The notes beneath the pieces were generated by a model. That model was not told the origin of the DNA and ran no database searches. It saw nothing but the letters and a program-made list of their open reading frames with translations. Of a DNA stretch of 64,000 nt, positions 53,501-61,392 are shown one piece after another; positions within the stretch are counted from its first letter, which is position 1, and each line of letters begins with the position of its first letter. The position numbers and the translations under genes are program-made. Origin of the DNA: Kitasatospora aureofaciens (GTDB taxonomy: Bacteria > Actinomycetota > Actinomycetes > Streptomycetales > Streptomycetaceae). Location: the NCBI GenBank assembly GCA_000720845.1, contig JODU01000019.1:124001-188000 (forward strand), given 5' to 3'.

Positions 53501-56500
53501 ATGCAGATCCGGCTGACCGTCGTAGACCCGCTGGGCCCGCATGCTTCGGCTGCCCCGGCCGCTTCGGCCGCTTCCGTGGGGGAGCGCGGCGCGCGGTGTG
53601 ACGTACTCGTCACCGCTCCGGCCGGCACCGCCCTGGCCGCGGTCGCCTCCGCGCTGTCCGCCGCGCTCCCCGGCGAGGGCCCGGGCTCCGGCCAGGTGGT
53701 GCTGTACGCCGGTGCGCAGCGCCTGGACGCCCAGCGCAGCACCCTGGGCGAGCCCCCGCTGATCGACGGCGCCGTGCTCTGCCTGGGCGCCCCGGGCGAG
53801 CCCGACCCGCACACCGAGCCGGCGGACGTCCCCGCCCAGCTCCACGTGGTCGCGGGCCCCGACGCGGGCGGCGTCCACCTCCTGCACGGCGGCCAGATCC
53901 GGCTCGGCCGCTCCGCCGACGCCGATGTCGCCCTCGACGATCCGGACGTCTCCCGGATGCACTGCGCCGTGACCGTGGGTCCCGACGCCCGCGTCTCGGT
54001 CGCCGACCTCGGCTCCACCAACGGCACCACCCTGGACGGCACCCGCGTGGGCGACCGCCCGGTCCGCTTCCCGCCGGGCGCGCTGCTGCGGATCGGCGAG
54101 TCGGCCCTGCGGCTGGTGCCGGTGCCGCCGGCGGCCGAGGCGCGGGTGGAGACGACACCGGACGGGGAGGGCCACGTACGGCTGACCGGGCACCGGACGC
54201 CCTCGTCGGGCGCCGGGGACGGCGACGCGGTGGCCCACGCGCGCGTGGCCGACGGGGCCGAGGGGCAGGCGCGCGACGCGGATGCCCGCTCCCGCGCGTC
54301 GGGCCCGGCGCACTCCCCCGCGGACCGGCCGGCCGGACCGGACGGACCGACGGGGTTCGCCCGGGCGACCGGTGCGGTCGGTGGGGACGGGCGCCTGACC
54401 GGTACGGCGGAGGGGAGCCCCCAGGACACCGCACGCCACGGCACCGGACCGGACGGCACGCCCCGGCCCCAGGGCCGCACCCACCACGCGTACGGCACCT
54501 CGGGGTACGAGACGGGCCGGGGTCCCGTCGAGCCGCCGCAGGTTCCCGGCCAGGGCGGGGCGCCCCGCATCGAGAGCCACGGCACCGGCCCCACGGCGGG
54601 GCTGCGCCGACAGTCCCCCGCCGGGGGCGAGACACACGGCGGCGTCCGGGGCGCGGGGGCGTACGCGACCGGCGGGTCCGGCGCGGGCGCGCCCCACCCC
54701 GGCGGGTCCGGCGCGGGCGACCACGGCGCACCGGCCCCGCGGGCACACGGCCAGCACCCGCCCGGCGGGGACGACCGGTACGACGCGGGGCCCTCCGCAC
54801 CGGGCGCGGCCCGTACCGACACGGCCGGCGCCGGCACCCCCCGCACCGGCGGCACCGGCCCCGGCGACTACGGCACTCCGGCCCCGCGGACGACCGGCCG
54901 GGGCGCGACCGGTGCGGACACGGCCGGTGAGGGCGCTCCGGGCGCCCGCTCCGGGCGCAAGGGGACTCCCCCGCGCGGTACCGACGTGCCGCAGGAGGTG
55001 CGCAGGCGCGGTGGGATAGGGGCGTGGGCGCGGCGGCTGGCCGGCGGGCGCGGAGCCGCTCCGGAGTCCCCGGTGTCCGGCACGTACGCGCGCGACGGGG
55101 CGGGGCCCGGGCCGGCACCGGCGGCCCCGTCCGGCACCTCGCACGCCCCGGAGACCTGGCCGGACCCCGCCTCGCTGCTGCTGACGGCGCTGGGACCGGG
55201 ACCTCGGCTGTGGGAGCGCGGCCCGGGCCACCCGGAGGCGCTCACCGTGCGGCTCGGTACGGCCGATCGGGTGGTGCCCGGCGGCGACGCCCCGCTGCCC
55301 GCCGTGCCGGTGACCGCCGATCTGCGCGAGGTCGGCGCACTCGGCCTCGCGGGCCCGCGGGAGCGGCTCACCGGGCTGGCCCGTTCGGTGCTGGCGCAGC
55401 TCGCCGCGCTGCACTCCGCGGACACCCTGGAGATCGTCCTGATCAGCGCGGACCGTTCCCGTCCGCTCGCCGAGCGGACGGCCGAGTGGTCCTGGCTGGG
55501 CTGGCTGCCGCAGGTGCGCCCGGGACACGGCCAGGACTGCCGCCTGCTGCTCGCCCACGACCGCGAACAGGCCACCGCCCGCGCCGCCGAACTGCTCCGC
55601 CGCCTGGACGACCGCCTCGCGGACGAGGCCCGGTCCGGAGCACGCCCCCGAGGCACGGTCACGGAGAGGGCCACGGACACGGCGGCGGCCACGGGCACCG
55701 TCCGCCCGCAGCCCTCCTGGGCACGGCCCGACGACCCCGGCACCGACCCCTCCGGCGGCTTCACCGGGCCGTACACGGTGGTCGTCGTGGACGGCGACCC
55801 CGGCGGTGCCGACGTACGCGAGGCGGTGGCGCGGCTGGCCCTGGAGGGCCCGCGGGCCGGTGTCCACGTCGTGTGCCTCGCCGAGACGGCCGCCGCCTCC
55901 CCCACCTCCCCGGTGACGCGGACGTACGAGGCGGCCTGCGCGGTGTCGCCGGTGTTCCGGGAGTGCGGTGCCGTGGCGCTGCTCAGCGGCGACGTGGCGA
56001 CGACCCTGCGCCTGCTGCGCGTCGCCCGCACGGGCACGAACGCGTCCCCGGCCGCCCCCGCCGGTCCGGTCGGTCACGGCACCCTCGGCACGGTGGACGC
56101 CGTGTCCCTGCCCTGGGCCGAGCGGTTCGCGCGCGCCCTGGCCCCGCTGCGCACCGACACCGCCACCGGCGGCGAGCGGCACACGCGCGTCTCCGCGCCG
56201 CTGCCCCAGACGGCCCGGCTCCTCGACGAGCTGGGCCTGGCCCGGGCCACCCCCGCCTCCCTGATGGCCCGCTGGGCCGCCGCGGCGGACGACACGCAGT
56301 CCCTCGGCGGACGCGCTCAGGCGGTGCTGGGCGCCGGTCCGCGCGGCCCCGTCCCGGTCGACCTGGCCGCCGAGGGCCCGCACCTGCTGATCGAGGGACC
56401 GCCCGGCAGCGGCCGGACCGAGCTGCTGCGGGCGCTCGTCGCCTCACTCGCCTCCGCCGAGCGCCCCGACCGGCTCGGCGTCGTCCTCATGGACGGCCGC

Positions 56501-57352
56501 GACAGCGTGAGTTCGGGCGGCGCCCACGGCGAGGGCCTGCGCGTGTGCACGGACGTACCGCACGTCACCACGCACCTCACCGCCAACGACCCCGTGCGCA
56601 TGCGGGAGTTCGCCCAGTCCCTGAGCGCCGAGCTGAAGCGGCGCGCCGAGCTGCTCGGGCGGTCGGACTTCACCGAGTGGCACACCGGGCGGGAGCTGTC
56701 GGGCCGGCTCGTCGCCCAGCGCACCCCGACGACCACGGGGCCCGCGCCGGTCTCCGACTCCGGGGACGTCGAGTCCCCGCCCAGCTCCACCCTGCGGCTT
56801 CGCCCGGCCGCCGCCAGGCGCCGGACGGGTCCCGTCCCGCCGCTCCCCCGCCTCGTCGTGGTCGTCGACGACCTCGACGCCCTGGTGACGCCCCCGCTCG
56901 GCTCCCCCGGGCGGCCCGCGGCGGGCTCGGTGATGCGGGCGCTGGAGGCCGTCGCGCGGGAGGGCGAGCGGCTCGGCGTCCACCTGGTGGCCGCCACCGC
57001 GCCGGGCGGCCGTACGGACCGTACCGAGCCCGCCCTGCGCGCGACCCTGCGCATCACGCTGGACGCCACGGCGCCGGGCCCGGACGAACCGGCCCCCGGA
57101 CGCGGGCGCTTGACCCGCCCCGACGGTCACGTCACCGCCTTCCAGGGCGGCCGCGTCACCGGCCGCATCCCGCGCACGGCGACCCTGCGCCCCACGGTGG
57201 TCCCGCTGGAGTGGCACCGCATGGGCGACCCGCCCACCCGCCGCCCCGTACGCGAACTGGGCAACGGGCCCACCGACTTGGCGCTGCTGGCCAGCGCGCT
57301 GGAGCGGGCGGCCCGGGAGGTCTCGGCGGCGGAGGTCCCGTCACTCCTGTAA
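53501..57352 (+). CDS. FHA-domain FtsK/EssC-like ATPase-type protein
   Basis: This 1283-residue protein has an N-terminal FHA domain (about residues 112-185; IRLGRSADADVAL, SRMHC, STNGT) that binds phosphothreonine. A very long Gly/Pro/Ala-rich disordered section (about residues 215-550) follows. The C-terminal part is FtsK/EssC-like. The first ATPase-like section has GLAGPRERL in place of a P-loop. The second has GPPGSGRTE at residues 966-974, in which Arg972 replaces the normal Lys, and a hydrophobic LVVVVDDLDAL Walker B. It may therefore be a scaffold or a weak ATPase. The ATG at 53501 is the start. It is divergent from the kinase gene pkaA. Confidence 0.88.
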   Translation: MQIRLTVVDPLGPHASAAPAASAASVGERGARCDVLVTAPAGTALAAVASALSAALPGEGPGSGQVVLYAGAQRLDAQRSTLGEPPLIDGAVLCLGAPGEPDPHTEPADVPAQLHVVAGPDAGGVHLLHGGQIRLGRSADADVALDDPDVSRMHCAVTVGPDARVSVADLGSTNGTTLDGTRVGDRPVRFPPGALLRIGESALRLVPVPPAAEARVETTPDGEGHVRLTGHRTPSSGAGDGDAVAHARVADGAEGQARDADARSRASGPAHSPADRPAGPDGPTGFARATGAVGGDGRLTGTAEGSPQDTARHGTGPDGTPRPQGRTHHAYGTSGYETGRGPVEPPQVPGQGGAPRIESHGTGPTAGLRRQSPAGGETHGGVRGAGAYATGGSGAGAPHPGGSGAGDHGAPAPRAHGQHPPGGDDRYDAGPSAPGAARTDTAGAGTPRTGGTGPGDYGTPAPRTTGRGATGADTAGEGAPGARSGRKGTPPRGTDVPQEVRRRGGIGAWARRLAGGRGAAPESPVSGTYARDGAGPGPAPAAPSGTSHAPETWPDPASLLLTALGPGPRLWERGPGHPEALTVRLGTADRVVPGGDAPLPAVPVTADLREVGALGLAGPRERLTGLARSVLAQLAALHSADTLEIVLISADRSRPLAERTAEWSWLGWLPQVRPGHGQDCRLLLAHDREQATARAAELLRRLDDRLADEARSGARPRGTVTERATDTAAATGTVRPQPSWARPDDPGTDPSGGFTGPYTVVVVDGDPGGADVREAVARLALEGPRAGVHVVCLAETAAASPTSPVTRTYEAACAVSPVFRECGAVALLSGDVATTLRLLRVARTGTNASPAAPAGPVGHGTLGTVDAVSLPWAERFARALAPLRTDTATGGERHTRVSAPLPQTARLLDELGLARATPASLMARWAAAADDTQSLGGRAQAVLGAGPRGPVPVDLAAEGPHLLIEGPPGSGRTELLRALVASLASAERPDRLGVVLMDGRDSVSSGGAHGEGLRVCTDVPHVTTHLTANDPVRMREFAQSLSAELKRRAELLGRSDFTEWHTGRELSGRLVAQRTPTTTGPAPVSDSGDVESPPSSTLRLRPAAARRRTGPVPPLPRLVVVVDDLDALVTPPLGSPGRPAAGSVMRALEAVAREGERLGVHLVAATAPGGRTDRTEPALRATLRITLDATAPGPDEPAPGRGRLTRPDGHVTAFQGGRVTGRIPRTATLRPTVVPLEWHRMGDPPTRRPVRELGNGPTDLALLASALERAAREVSAAEVPSLL

Positions 57353-57594
57353 CGCCCGTGCCCACCCGGCCCGTCCGGCGGCCGGGGACGAGGCAGTCCG
57401 GGCCGGAGCGGGGGCCCGGGGGCGGCGGTCCCGAGACGCCCGCACCGACGCCGGACGCCTGATCATGGTCACGACGCGGTCACGATCCCCCCGTTGACCG
57501 CGGACGCGCCCTTGCCGCCCTCACCCCCCTGGCGTACACCAGAGCGCACTGGACAGCGCCGAGCGTTCGACGAGGAACGAAGAACGGGGCAGTG

Positions 57595-58992
57595 ATGCGC
57601 ACGAGCAGCACCTTCCGGACACGCGGAACCGTCAAGAGGACCACCCGGGCCGCCGCCGCCCTCGCCGCGGGAGCACTCGCGCTCTCGCTCACCGCGTGCG
57701 GCGGGGACGACGACAACGGCAGCGACGACAGCGGCGACAAGGGCGGGGGCACCAAGCAGCCGGCCACCTCCGTCACCCTCCCGAAGCTGGACGGCGAGAG
57801 CCTGGAGGTCGCCGCCGTCTGGACCGGCACCGAGCAGGAGAACTTCAAGAAGGTCCTCACCGAGTTCGAGAAGCGCACCGGCGCCAAGGTGACCTTCGTG
57901 CCCGCCCAGGACCCGATCATCAACTTCCTCGGCTCGAAGATCGCGGGCGGCGCCCCGCCGGACGTGGCGATGCTCCCGCAGCCCGGCGCCATCAAGCAGG
58001 CCGTGGACAAGGGCTGGGCCAAGCCGCTGGGCGCCGAGGCGACCAAGGAACTCGGCGAGAACTACTCGCAGGGCTGGCAGGACATAGGCAAGGTCGGCGG
58101 CAAGCAGTACGGCGTGTACTACAAGGCCGCCAACAAGTCGCTGATCTGGTACAACGCCCAGGTCTTCGAGAACGCGGGCGCCGCCGAGCCGAAGACCTGG
58201 GACGAGCTGCTCGACACGGCCCAGACGGTCTACGACTCCGGTGTCACCCCGTTCTCCGTGGGCGGCGCGGACGGCTGGACGCTCACCGACTGGTTCGAGA
58301 ACGTCTACCTCTCGCAGGCGGGCCCGGAGAAGTACGACCAGCTCGCCCAGCACGAGATCAAGTGGACGGACCCGTCCGTGAAGCAGGCCCTGACCACCCT
58401 CGCGGAGATCTGGGGCAAGAAGGACTTCGTCGCGGGCGGCGCCTCCGGCGCGCTCCAGACGGAGTTCCCGGCCTCGGTGACGCAGACCTTCACCGGTGGC
58501 GACCAGCCCAAGGCGGGCATGGTCTACGAGGGCGACTTCGCCCAGGTCAACATCGGCGAGACCAAGGCGAAGGTCGGCACGGACGCGAAGGTGTTCCCCT
58601 TCCCGGCGGTGGGCGACACCGCGCCGGTGGTGTCCGGCGGCGACGCGGCCGTGGTCCTCAAGGACTCCAAGGCGGCGCAGGCGCTGGCCACCTGGCTGGC
58701 CTCGCCGGACGCGGCGGCGATCCAGGCGAAGCTCGGCGGGTTCCTCTCGCCCAACAAGAGCATCGACTCCTCGGTGTATCCGAACGAGGTGCAGAAGAAG
58801 ATCGCCGAGGCGCTGGTCGCGGCCGGTGACGACTTCCGCTTCGACATGTCGGACCAGGCCCCGCAGGCCTTCGGCGGCACCCCCGGCAAGGGCGAGTGGA
58901 AGGCGCTGCAGGACTTCCTGAAGAACCCGAAGGACGTCGCGGGCGCCCAGGCGAAGCTGGAGGCGGACGCGGCCGCCGCCTACGGGGGCTGA
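57595..58992 (+). CDS. Sugar ABC transporter substrate-binding lipoprotein, second system
   Basis: This 465-residue extracellular binding protein belongs to the MalE/UgpB-like family. The lipobox LTAC gives the lipid-bearing Cys (about residue 35), and a Gly/Asp-rich linker follows. The binding domain carries TGTEQENFKKVLTEFEKRTG, DVAMLPQPG and GGADGWTLTDWF, typical of oligosaccharide or aldose binding proteins. The ATG at 57595 is preferred; a GTG one codon earlier is possible. A 242-base gap separates it from the FHA gene. It leads a three-gene operon with two permeases. Confidence 0.92.
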   Translation: MRTSSTFRTRGTVKRTTRAAAALAAGALALSLTACGGDDDNGSDDSGDKGGGTKQPATSVTLPKLDGESLEVAAVWTGTEQENFKKVLTEFEKRTGAKVTFVPAQDPIINFLGSKIAGGAPPDVAMLPQPGAIKQAVDKGWAKPLGAEATKELGENYSQGWQDIGKVGGKQYGVYYKAANKSLIWYNAQVFENAGAAEPKTWDELLDTAQTVYDSGVTPFSVGGADGWTLTDWFENVYLSQAGPEKYDQLAQHEIKWTDPSVKQALTTLAEIWGKKDFVAGGASGALQTEFPASVTQTFTGGDQPKAGMVYEGDFAQVNIGETKAKVGTDAKVFPFPAVGDTAPVVSGGDAAVVLKDSKAAQALATWLASPDAAAIQAKLGGFLSPNKSIDSSVYPNEVQKKIAEALVAAGDDFRFDMSDQAPQAFGGTPGKGEWKALQDFLKNPKDVAGAQAKLEADAAAAYGG

Positions 58993-58996
58993 GGCC

Positions 58997-60361
58997 ATGA
59001 CGTCGGCCACGGCGACGGGAACCGGCCAGGCCCCCCAAGGCCCGCCGGTCCCCGCCGCCCCCAAGTCGCGCAGGAGCGTGACCGGCACCCGCAGGTCCGT
59101 GGCGGCGCTGTTCGTGCTGCCCGCCCTGGTGCTGCTCGGCGCGCTCGTGGTCTACCCGATCGGGTACTCGCTGATCCGCAGCTTCTACGACCAGTCCGGC
59201 GACTCCTTCGCCGGGTTCGACAACTACGAGACGCTGTTCACCGACGACGGCATCCGCACCGCCCTGAAGAACAACATCATCTGGGTGGTGTTCGCGCCGA
59301 CGGTCGCCACCGCGCTGGGTCTGATCTTCGCGGTGCTGACCGAACGCATCCGCTGGGGCACGGCGTTCAAGCTGGTCGTCTTCATGCCGATGGCGATCTC
59401 GATGCTCGCCGCCGGCATCATCTTCCGCCTGGTGTACGACCAGGACCCGGACAGGGGCGTCGCCAACGCGGTGTGGGTCGGGGTGCACGACACGTTCGCC
59501 GAGTCGTCCGCGTTCCCGAAGGCGCACCCGGGCCGCGACTCGCCGCTGAAGCCCGCCGGCGGGGGCGCGTTCATCACGAAGCAGCCGGTGAGCGCGGGCG
59601 CCCCGGTCGTCCTGCCCCTGGTGGGCGTCGCCCCCGACCTGATGCCCGACGGAGCGAAGAAGGCCGCGACCGCCGAGCCCGCGGACGGGAAGGTCACCGG
59701 CACCACCTGGCAGGACTTCACCCGCGGCAAGGGCGTCGGCAAGCTCGGCGGCGTCGACGCGGCCGAGCTGGGCTACGCCGGGATGAAGATCGAGGCGGTC
59801 AAGGACGGCGAGGTCGTGGCGTCGACCACGGCGGCCGGGGACGGCACCTTCACGCTGCCCGCGGCGGCGGACGGGGCGCTGCTCAGGCTGCCCGCCGACA
59901 ACTTCAAGGAGCCGTACAACGGCCTGAACTGGCTCGGCCCCTCCCTGGTCACCCCGGCGATCATCGGATCGTACGTATGGATGTGGGCGGGCTTCGCGAT
60001 GGTGCTGATCGCGGCCGGACTGGCGGGCATGCCCCGCGAGCTGCTCGAAGCCGCCCGGGTGGACGGCGCCAACGAGTGGCAGGTCTTCAGACGGGTCACG
60101 GTGCCGCTCCTCGCACCCGTCCTCGCGGTCGTGGTCGTCACCCTGATGATCAACGTGCTGAAGGTCTTCGACCTGGTCTTCATCATCGCCCCGGGCTCCT
60201 CCCAGGACGACGCGAACGTGCTCGCCCTGGAGCTGTACCGCAAGGGCTTCGCCTCGGACCAGCCGGGCGTCGCCAGCGCCATCGCGGTGTTCCTGCTGCT
60301 CCTGGTCATCCCGGTGATGTGGTTCAACGTACGGCGACTTCGGCGGGAGGTGCGGCGATGA
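58997..60361 (+). CDS. Carbohydrate ABC transporter permease (MalF type) with large insertion
   Basis: This 454-residue permease is about 130-150 residues longer than usual. After an N-terminal segment (about residues 35-60) and segments 2 and 3 (about residues 90-145), a soluble block (about residues 155-315) is inserted before the next membrane segment. Its second half (GKVTGTTWQDF, then AGMKIEAVKDGEVVASTTAAGDGTFTLP) reads like a small Ig-like/SdrD-B beta-sandwich. The EAA loop (LLEAARVDGANEWQVFRRVTVPL) is intact. The stop overlaps the next gene's start (ATGA). Its position suggests an extracytoplasmic domain like the MalF P2 loop. Confidence 0.92.
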   Translation: MTSATATGTGQAPQGPPVPAAPKSRRSVTGTRRSVAALFVLPALVLLGALVVYPIGYSLIRSFYDQSGDSFAGFDNYETLFTDDGIRTALKNNIIWVVFAPTVATALGLIFAVLTERIRWGTAFKLVVFMPMAISMLAAGIIFRLVYDQDPDRGVANAVWVGVHDTFAESSAFPKAHPGRDSPLKPAGGGAFITKQPVSAGAPVVLPLVGVAPDLMPDGAKKAATAEPADGKVTGTTWQDFTRGKGVGKLGGVDAAELGYAGMKIEAVKDGEVVASTTAAGDGTFTLPAAADGALLRLPADNFKEPYNGLNWLGPSLVTPAIIGSYVWMWAGFAMVLIAAGLAGMPRELLEAARVDGANEWQVFRRVTVPLLAPVLAVVVVTLMINVLKVFDLVFIIAPGSSQDDANVLALELYRKGFASDQPGVASAIAVFLLLLVIPVMWFNVRRLRREVRR

Positions 60362-61239
60362 CCGCGGACACGGGTTCCCTCACCGCCCGGCGGACGCTCG
60401 GGTCCCGGCTCACCGAGGCCGTCAGCGGCGGTCTCGTCCGGGTGTTCCTGATCGTGGTCGGCCTGTTCTGGCTGGTCCCGACGATCGGGCTGCTGCTGTC
60501 CTCGCTTCGCACGCCCGAGGACATGGCGGCCGAGGGCTGGTGGAAGGTCTTCACCGAGCCCTCGCAGCTCACCTTCCAGAGCTACGAGGAGCTGCTGAAG
60601 AACGGCGACATCACCTCCTCCCTCCTCAACACCGCGCTGATCACCGTCCCCGCGACCGTCCTGGTCGTGGTCATCGGGGCCCTGGCCGGATACGCCTTCG
60701 CGTGGATGGACTTCCCGGGCCGCGACTGGTGGTTCCTGGCGGTGGTCGGGCTGCTCGTGGTACCCGTGCAGGTCGCCCTGATCCCGATCGCCGAACTCTT
60801 CGGCAAGATCGGCCTGTTCGGCTCGATGCTCGGCGTGATCCTCTTCCACGTCGGTTTCGGACTGCCCTTCGCGGTGTTCCTGCTGCGGAACTTCTTCGCG
60901 GAGATCCCGAGGGAGCTGCTGGAGGCGGCCCGCCTGGACGGCGCCGGTGAACTGCGGCTGTTCGTCCGGGTGGTGATGCCGCTCGGCGGGCCCGCGATCG
61001 CCAGCCTGGGCATCTTCCAGTTCCTGTGGGTGTGGAACGACATGCTGGTCGCGCTGATCTTCTCGGACTCCGACAGCCAGCCGATCACGGTAGCCCTGCA
61101 GACGCAGGTACGGCAGTTCGGCAACAACATCGACGTGCTGGCACCGGGCGCGTTCATCTCCATGGTGATCCCGCTGGCCGTGTTCTTCGCGTTCCAGCGG
61201 CAGTTCGTCTCCGGCGTCATGGCGGGCGCCGTCAAGTAA
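60358..61239 (+). CDS. Carbohydrate ABC transporter permease (MalG type), second system
   Basis: This 293-residue permease has six hydrophobic segments and a clear EAA loop (LLEAARLDGAGELRLFVRVVMPL). The ATG at 60358 overlaps the preceding stop (ATGA). No ATPase gene is present, so a shared ATPase such as MsiK is likely. A hairpin terminator follows at 61259-61291. Together with its two neighbours it forms a second sugar importer in this window. Confidence 0.94.
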   Translation: MTADTGSLTARRTLGSRLTEAVSGGLVRVFLIVVGLFWLVPTIGLLLSSLRTPEDMAAEGWWKVFTEPSQLTFQSYEELLKNGDITSSLLNTALITVPATVLVVVIGALAGYAFAWMDFPGRDWWFLAVVGLLVVPVQVALIPIAELFGKIGLFGSMLGVILFHVGFGLPFAVFLLRNFFAEIPRELLEAARLDGAGELRLFVRVVMPLGGPAIASLGIFQFLWVWNDMLVALIFSDSDSQPITVALQTQVRQFGNNIDVLAPGAFISMVIPLAVFFAFQRQFVSGVMAGAVK

Positions 61240-61258
61240 CCGCCTCGACACCACCCTT

Positions 61259-61291
61259 GAGGGGGCGGGCCGGTCTCCGGTCCGCCCCCTC
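61259..61291. terminator. Hairpin terminator of the second sugar importer operon
   Basis: GAGGGGGCGGGCCGG (61259-61273) pairs with 61277-61291 with one G-U pair, around a 3-base loop. It lies 20 bases past the permease stop. Confidence 0.85.
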
Positions 61292-61392
61292 ATCCGTACG
61301 GGCACAACGTCCCCCGAATGCCCCGGGGACCGTAACCAACCCGCTCCGCGGGACGTTGCCGGGCCGAACGCCCGCACCGATCCCGCCGACCG

